From the NCBI GenBank assembly GCA_018609965.1, contig JAHENP010000356.1, forward strand, positions 1 through 9,449: a stretch of DNA of 9,449 nucleotides. Direction: 5' to 3'. Position 1 is the first letter of the stretch, and each line of letters begins with the position of its first letter. The stretch is from Haloferacaceae archaeon. GTDB taxonomy: Archaea > Halobacteriota > Halobacteria > Halobacteriales > Haloferacaceae. Under the pieces are notes generated by a model that saw only the letters and a list, made by a program, of their open reading frames with translations, was not told the origin of the DNA and searched no databases. Of this stretch, positions 5,364 through 9,449 are shown in pieces. Position numbers and translations under genes: made by a program.

Positions 5364-6159
5364 CGACAGACGCGGTGCGATCACGGCCCTGCTGGGGGCG
5401 ATTGACGGCGACGTGTTGCTCGTCGACCCGTCGATCGAGGCGTTTCGCGCGCTGGTCGACTACGGCGTGGAGACGGACGACGAACTACCGGCAATCGACG
5501 TGTTGGCGCGTGAGGCAGTGCTGAAAGACGTCCGGGACGACTTCCTGGTGGCGTCTGACGCTGCCGACCTCGTCGAGGGGGAGGTGCTGACACTGCGCGT
5601 GTTGGAGGGTGTCGTCGAGAACACTCTGTTCGTCGGCGAGACAGACCTGTACGCGCTCGTACCGGCCTCGCAGTCGGTGGTCGGGCTGGCCGCAGACGAC
5701 GACGGGTTCCTCACGGACGCCTACGAAACGTTCCAGAAGCGGTTCGACGAGGCAGACGCGTTCGACCTCCGCACGCCGGGAATCACCCGGGTGCGTTCGA
5801 CGATGGACGACGCAATCGGTCCGGACGCGCGTGGTGACTTCGAAACGGTGTTGGCGTCGTTGGAGGCCGCCCGCGGCAACGGCGACGGATTAGACGAGGT
5901 GACGATCTCGTTGCTCGTCGCCGCCAAGAACGAGGCGTTGTTGTACGACATCTCGAAGTGGGGTGAAGACATCGGGATCGCCAGCAAGGCGACGTTCTCC
6001 CGGACGAAGACCCGTCTGGAGGACATGGGCATCATCGACACCGAGAAGGTGCCGATCGACGTCGGTCGCCCGCGGCTCCGTCTGAAATTCTCGGAGGGCC
6101 CGCTGGCGAAAGCCGACAGTAACGAACTCGCGAATGTCGCACAGAAGGTTCTAAACTGA
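5341..6159 (+). CDS. tbsP: TbsP-like transcriptional regulator (DUF5821 family)
   Basis: The 272-residue acidic protein has a two-part build. Residues about 8-150 form an alpha/beta domain (GDVLLVDPSIEAFRALVDYG, DDFLVASDAADLVEGEVL, TLFVGETDLYALV). Residues about 185-252 form a winged helix: ISLLVAAKNEALLYDISKWG, then the recognition helix region IASKATFSRTKTRLEDMGII, then the wing VPIDVGRPRLRLKF. This matches the haloarchaeal family named TbsP in Haloferax volcanii, which as I recall works with TrmB on expression of the gluconeogenic gapII gene. The target here is not shown by the sequence. The ATG at 5341 fits both the family N-terminus and the proximal promoter box. The upstream region carries two promoter candidates and repeats that could serve autoregulation. 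The right end is followed by a 141-base spacer before the FUN14 gene. Confidence 0.85.
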   Translation: MTPNLRGDDRRGAITALLGAIDGDVLLVDPSIEAFRALVDYGVETDDELPAIDVLAREAVLKDVRDDFLVASDAADLVEGEVLTLRVLEGVVENTLFVGETDLYALVPASQSVVGLAADDDGFLTDAYETFQKRFDEADAFDLRTPGITRVRSTMDDAIGPDARGDFETVLASLEAARGNGDGLDEVTISLLVAAKNEALLYDISKWGEDIGIASKATFSRTKTRLEDMGIIDTEKVPIDVGRPRLRLKFSEGPLAKADSNELANVAQKVLN

Positions 6160-6300
6160 GTCGGCAACGAGAGCAGCCGAGCCGCTCACGAGGCCGCTGA
6201 CTGCGTCGCCCAAGCGGCCGTCGTGTTGTCGCCGCCGGCGGATCACTCGGCCGGTGTCTCCACCCACAAACTCCTTAAGAGGCGCCCGTAGAGACAGGGT
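6160..6300 (+). promoter_or_regulatory. Spacer with FUN14 promoter
   Basis: This is a GC-rich spacer with no gene seen. CTTAAG at 6274-6279 is centred about 25 bases before the FUN14 ATG, which suggests its own leaderless transcript. Repeated GCCG-rich words could form weak hairpins after the regulator stop. Confidence 0.4.
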
Positions 6301-6645
6301 ATGGTCGATGGATCACTCCTCCAGTTCGCGCTCGATCCACAGCAACTGGGGTTGGAGGTGGGGACAGGCGCCGCGATCGGTGGGATCACCGGCTTCGCCG
6401 CCAAGAAGATCGCTAAGCTCATCGCCGTGTTGGTCGGGATGGAGCTGGCGTTGTTCAAGTTCCTCGAGTCGCGCGGATTCATCACGGTCAACTGGGAGAA
6501 GTTCGGCGGGTTCGCCGAGGGGTTGGCCGGCAACGGTGGCGCCGCCACCGCGGAAAGTGTGCCGTATCTGAACACGGTGCTCTCGACGCTGTCCGTCTCC
6601 GCCGGCTTCACCGGCGGTTTCATGGTCGGCTTCCGGAAAGGATAG
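6301..6645 (+). CDS. FUN14-family membrane protein
   Basis: The 114-residue protein shows the FUN14 pattern: a glycine-rich first helix (LEVGTGAAIGGITGFAAKKIAKLI, about residues 18-41), a second hydrophobic helix (AVLVGMELALFKFLESRGF, 42-60), the conserved short link with V-N-W (63-65), and a last glycine-rich helix (VSAGFTGGFMVGFRKG, 99-114). The KK-x-x-K after the first helix is typical. In eukaryotes the family includes mitochondrial outer-membrane FUNDC proteins; in archaea its role is not established. It is likely an integral protein of the cytoplasmic membrane. The ATG at 6301 is supported by the upstream CTTAAG box and family length. Its stop lies 3 bases from the stop of the convergent SBDS gene. 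Confidence 0.9.
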   Translation: MVDGSLLQFALDPQQLGLEVGTGAAIGGITGFAAKKIAKLIAVLVGMELALFKFLESRGFITVNWEKFGGFAEGLAGNGGAATAESVPYLNTVLSTLSVSAGFTGGFMVGFRKG

Positions 6646-6648
6646 TGG

Positions 6649-7374
6649 TCAGCGGGTGCTGATCTCGTCTTCGTCTTTCACGACGCGTGTCTCGGCTTCG
6701 CCGCTGGACACCTCGTTCACCAGGTCGTAGAACTCGTTCTGGAGCCCGGCGGGGAACCGCACCACACCGACCCAGGAACCGTCGGACTGCCACTCCTCGC
6801 GTTCGAGATCGCCGAACTCCCGGATCTTCGCCTGGCCGCTGCCGGCGTACTCCGGCGGCAGCTGGCAGGCCATCGTCACCTCGTCGAACCGGATCGGGAT
6901 GATCGGCCGCAACACGTCCAACGCCTCGTCGACCTGACTCTCCACCGGCTCCATCGGGTCGACGGTGAACCCACCCTCTTCGAGCGCCCGCTCGATCCGC
7001 TCGGGTGGGTGTGGGGCGTCGTCCATCTGCGGGTTCACCGCGTTGCGTGTGATCGTCGTGACGAGCTGGTTGTGTTTCTGTTCCTGCATCTCCCGGCGTT
7101 GCTCAGCGGTGATCTGGATCTCCCCGTCCTCGACCACCTGCGGGACGATCTCCAACGGTTCGGTCGTCCCGAACACGTCTTCCAGGTCGGACTCGGCAGG
7201 GCGGTCCCCGCGGGAGGCGTTCTCGAACACGTCCTCGGCGGCGATCACGTCCTCCAACTCCCCGTCGAACTCCTCGCGTTGGATCGACAACGCCGCGTCC
7301 GGGTCGATTAGCACCTCGAACCGCGCGCCGTGGGACTCCAGTCGTGCGGTGACGGCCTCGTCGAGTGAGATCAT
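6649..7374 (-). CDS. Ribosome assembly factor SBDS (SDO1 homologue)
   Basis: This is a 241-residue SBDS-family protein. The N-terminal FYSH domain covers about 1-88 (MISLDEAVTARLESHGARFE, IAAEDVFENASRGDRPAE, GEIQITAEQRREM). The helical middle domain covers about 95-160 (TRNAVNPQMDDAPHPPERIE, ALEEGGFTVDPMEPVE, LRPIIPIRF). The ferredoxin-like C-terminal domain runs from about 165 (AGSGQAKIREFGDLEREEW, FYDLVNEVSSGEAETRV). In eukaryotes, and by inference in archaea, it acts with the EF-2-like GTPase in the final steps of making the large ribosomal subunit. The frame is open 40 codons further upstream, but the ATG at 7374 matches the conserved N-terminus. It also lies about 26 bases behind a TATA box (7395-7405) inside that extension. 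It follows moaC on the same strand but has its own promoter. Confidence 0.95.
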   Translation of the reverse strand: MISLDEAVTARLESHGARFEVLIDPDAALSIQREEFDGELEDVIAAEDVFENASRGDRPAESDLEDVFGTTEPLEIVPQVVEDGEIQITAEQRREMQEQKHNQLVTTITRNAVNPQMDDAPHPPERIERALEEGGFTVDPMEPVESQVDEALDVLRPIIPIRFDEVTMACQLPPEYAGSGQAKIREFGDLEREEWQSDGSWVGVVRFPAGLQNEFYDLVNEVSSGEAETRVVKDEDEISTR

Positions 7375-7394
7375 ACGCCGGCGTACCGCCGCCT

Positions 7395-7405
7395 CCGATA
7401 TAAAC
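7395..7405 (-). promoter_or_regulatory. TATA box of the SBDS gene
   Basis: It reads GTTTATATCGG on the minus strand, with its centre 26 bases before the ATG at 7374. It fixes the start of the SBDS gene and implies a leaderless mRNA separate from the nnr-moaC transcript. Confidence 0.75.
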
Positions 7406-7459
7406 TGTCGCCCACTGCGTCCGCCCCGTCGGAGCGTTCGCCACCACGACCGTCCCGCC

Positions 7460-7984
7460 TCAGACGGGGCGTTTCTCCTTCCCGACGATCTCAACCCCGC
7501 CGATCTCCAACCCCGGGTACTGCCCGTCGTCGTCCTTCTCTGCGGCCTTCACCATATCCAGCACCGTCGCCAGCCCGGTCGTCACCCCCTGGATCGCCTC
7601 CATCTCACACCCCGTCTGGCCGGTCGTCGCCACCGCGACCCGCATGACGATCCGGTCGTCCCGGAGGTCGAACTCGGTGTCGATGTCGCCAATCGGGATC
7701 TGGTGACACAACGGGATCGTCTCCCAGGTGTGTTTGACCGCCCGGACCGCGGCGATCCGGGCGGTCGTCAACACGTCACCTTTCTCGATCTCGTTGGCCC
7801 GCACCGCCGCGACTGTCGACTCGCGGAGCCGGATCTCGCCGCGTGCGACCGCGCGTCGCCGACTGTCGGGTTTCCCGGTCACGTCGACCATCTGGGCGTC
7901 GCCGTCTTCGGTGTGGGTCAACCCCGCGGGTGACGCCTCGCTGTCGGCTGTGTCGCCCTCGTCGGACTCGCTGTCGTCGCTCAC
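7460..7984 (-). CDS. moaC: Cyclic pyranopterin monophosphate synthase MoaC
   Basis: The 174-residue protein carries out the second step of molybdenum cofactor synthesis with MoaA. It converts the cyclic GTP-derived intermediate to cyclic pyranopterin monophosphate in the cytoplasm. Family blocks are complete: MVDVTGKPDSRRRAVARGE (32-50), EKGDVLTTARIAAVRAVKHT (67-86), IPLCHQIPI (90-98), TGQTGCEMEAIQGVTTGLAT (121-140) and DMVKAAEKD (143-151). The residues equivalent to the bacterial active site are present: Lys68, His94, Glu127, Glu129, Asp143 and Lys146. About 30 acidic N-terminal residues precede the core, as in other halophilic versions. The start is GTG at 7984, overlapping the TGA of the upstream nnr gene as GTGA, so the two are translationally coupled. 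No other molybdenum cofactor gene is in the window. Confidence 0.96.
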   Translation of the reverse strand: MSDDSESDEGDTADSEASPAGLTHTEDGDAQMVDVTGKPDSRRRAVARGEIRLRESTVAAVRANEIEKGDVLTTARIAAVRAVKHTWETIPLCHQIPIGDIDTEFDLRDDRIVMRVAVATTGQTGCEMEAIQGVTTGLATVLDMVKAAEKDDDGQYPGLEIGGVEIVGKEKRPV

Positions 7985-9449
7985 GCGTCCCCCTCCGTGT
8001 CCCGCAGTGCGTCCGGCAGCGTCGCCAACAGATCCGTCGCCGCGAGTCCGTCGCCGTGCCGGTCGGCCGCGGCGTCACCCGCACGGCCGGTCGCCCACGC
8101 CGCGACGGCGGCGGCACGGGTCGGCGGGAGTCTAGCCGCCAACCCACCCGTCACGCCCGCGAGCACGTCACCCGTCCCACCGACGGTCATCCCGGGGTTG
8201 CCCGTCCGAGAGAGGCGGGTGGTCTCCCCGTCGGAGATCACGTCCGTCGGCCCCTTCACCAACAGTGTCGTCTCGGGGCCCGCCTCGCGGGCGAACGCCG
8301 CAACCCGTTCGGCGCGCGTCTCGGCGTCTCCGCTGGGGTCACCACCCATCGCGGCGAACTCCCCGCGGTGTGGTGTGCAGAGCAGTCGCGCGTCCGTCTC
8401 CACGGGGACTGCCGACAACGCCTCGGCGTCGACGACGGCCGTCCCGTCGTACTCCGCGAGCAACGACTCGACTGCCGCCAGCGTCGCCTCGTCGTCCCCA
8501 ATTCCGGGCCCGACCACGACCGTGTCGGCCTCGGCGGCCAGCGCTCGGAGTCGCGAGAGGTGGTCCGGGTCGACTCGGTCACCGTCGAGCGGCCGGACGA
8601 TCAGCGACTCGTCGAACCCCTCGACGGTCGCGGCGACCGACTCGGGGACGGCGAGCCGGACGAGATCCGCCCCGGCCCGGATCGCCGCCCGCCCCGCAAG
8701 TGCCGGCGCGCCGGTGTATGGACCGCCGCCAACGACCAACACCGCGCCGTGGTCCCCCTTGTGGCTGTCAGCGCGGCGCCCGAGCGGCCGGAGGTCGCCG
8801 GGGCCGACGTGCCGTTCTGCCGCCGCCGGCATCCCGATGTCGGCGACGGTTAGCTCGAACGCGCCACGCTCCGCGAGTTCGGCGAGCCCGGGTTTGGTGT
8901 CGTGGAACGTCACCACCGTTCCCGCGACGACGAACGCCGACTGCGCGGCCGCGAGGTCGCCCGTGGCGACTGCGTCCTGATTGTCTCGGACGACCCCCTC
9001 GGAGTACACCCCGTCGGCGGTCGTCGTTCCCGTGTCCGCGTCGACACCGGAGGGAACGTCGACGGCGACGATCGGCGCGTCCGCGGCGGAAAGCGCCCGC
9101 GCGGCGGTCGCGGCCGGCTCCCGGAGCGCACCGCTCACACCCGTCCCGACCATCGCGTCGACGAACAGATTCGCGTCGTCGCCGCCGAGATCGAGCGTTG
9201 CGCTGTCGCGGATGACCCGCGTCTCTGCGTCGGTCGCGTCGAGCGCGTCCCAGTTGTCACGGGCGATCTCCGTGCGGATCGTCGCCGGCCGGCCGAGCAG
9301 GTCGACATGCACGTCGTAGTCGGCGAGAAACCGCGCGGCGACGAACGCGTCGCCGGCGTTGTTGCCGCGGCCACACACCATCCGGACCCGCGCGCCTGGC
9401 TCGCAGTGGTCGCGAACGACACGGGCGAGTGCGTTGCCGCTCGACTCCA
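7981..9449 (-). CDS. nnr: Bifunctional NAD(P)H-hydrate repair enzyme (NnrE epimerase + NnrD dehydratase), 5' end outside window
   Basis: At least 488 residues are visible; the frame is open past the right edge, so the true start is missing. With residues counted from the Met at 9381 (add 22 for visible residues), the NnrE half has GRGNNAGDAF (4-13), VDAMVGTGVSG (74-84), VDVPSGVDADTG (107-118) and VTFHDTKPGL (157-166). The ribokinase-like NnrD half has HKGDHGAV (207-214), VVVGPGIG (288-295), VVDAEAL (316-322), CTPHRGEF (335-342) and GNPGMTVGGTGDVLAG (394-409), with the catalytic Asp in GTGD. NnrE interconverts the epimers of hydrated NAD(P)H, and NnrD dehydrates one of them back to NAD(P)H using ATP or ADP. 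The gene overlaps moaC by four bases. A stretch between VDVPSG and VTFHDTKPGL seems longer than usual (about residues 126-150). Confidence 0.95.
   Translation of the reverse strand, partial: ESSGNALARVVRDHCEPGARVRMVCGRGNNAGDAFVAARFLADYDVHVDLLGRPATIRTEIARDNWDALDATDAETRVIRDSATLDLGGDDANLFVDAMVGTGVSGALREPAATAARALSAADAPIVAVDVPSGVDADTGTTTADGVYSEGVVRDNQDAVATGDLAAAQSAFVVAGTVVTFHDTKPGLAELAERGAFELTVADIGMPAAAERHVGPGDLRPLGRRADSHKGDHGAVLVVGGGPYTGAPALAGRAAIRAGADLVRLAVPESVAATVEGFDESLIVRPLDGDRVDPDHLSRLRALAAEADTVVVGPGIGDDEATLAAVESLLAEYDGTAVVDAEALSAVPVETDARLLCTPHRGEFAAMGGDPSGDAETRAERVAAFAREAGPETTLLVKGPTDVISDGETTRLSRTGNPGMTVGGTGDVLAGVTGGLAARLPPTRAAAVAAWATGRAGDAAADRHGDGLAATDLLATLPDALRDTEGDA

Noticed and set aside
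7375..7494. 40-codon N-terminal extension of SBDS
   Set aside because: It contains the gene's own TATA box, overlaps the moaC end, and its Arg-rich product is unlike SBDS N-termini; the ATG at 7374 fits the family.
6965..7933. 322-codon plus-strand frame across SBDS and moaC
   Set aside because: It runs antisense to two well-recognised genes and has low-complexity Ser/Arg composition.
7843..9215. Long plus-strand frames of over 300 codons opposite nnr
   Set aside because: They are Arg/Pro/Ser-rich antisense shadows of a GC-rich gene with complete NnrE/NnrD motifs.
1..9449. CRISPR array, rRNA or tRNA gene, toxin-antitoxin pair, tnpA
   Set aside because: I looked for regularly spaced repeats, cloverleaf features and paired small genes on both strands and saw none. 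No Tyr-transposase motif (HUH) was seen near either tnpB.

Overview
The window reads as a haloarchaeal (class Halobacteria) chromosome segment. Most genes are GC-rich, their proteins are acidic, and several start codons sit about 25 bases behind a TATA-like box with no leader. The protein families (DUF357, a TbsP-like regulator, archaeal SBDS, FUN14, fused NnrE/NnrD) point the same way. The exact species cannot be told from the sequence.

Layout. Positions 1-567 (-) hold the N-terminal part of a TnpB, cut by the window edge. This open frame has no stop inside the window and is easy to miss. Positions 568-862 hold the upstream end of that element: a leaderless promoter and a perfect palindrome. 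Positions 863-1642 (-) encode a small multi-pass membrane protein of less GC-rich composition, followed by a strongly AT-rich spacer. A core-like block then follows: DUF357 protein (+), a small HNH protein (-) and an MFS transporter (-). A solitary tnpB element (about 3741-5150) lies directly upstream of the transporter. Positions 5341-6159 (+) encode the TbsP-like regulator, and 6301-6645 (+) a FUN14 protein. These meet the minus-strand group SBDS, moaC and nnr (NAD(P)HX repair), which runs off the right edge.

How genes relate. nnr and moaC overlap by four bases (GTGA), so they are almost certainly one operon. SBDS follows on the same strand but has its own strong TATA box. FUN14 and SBDS converge with only three bases between their stop codons. 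The MFS and HNH genes share a strand with a 70-base gap and may be co-transcribed. The left half (1-5160) is accessory in character, with two TnpB elements and an AT-rich gene. The right half is conserved housekeeping content.

I did not find convincing evidence of a wholly new system. The most interesting part is the pair of solitary TnpB (RNA-guided nuclease) elements without tnpA, with a predictable guide RNA from the complete one. Next are the related hairpins at both ends of that element and the layered promoter region in front of the TbsP-like gene.
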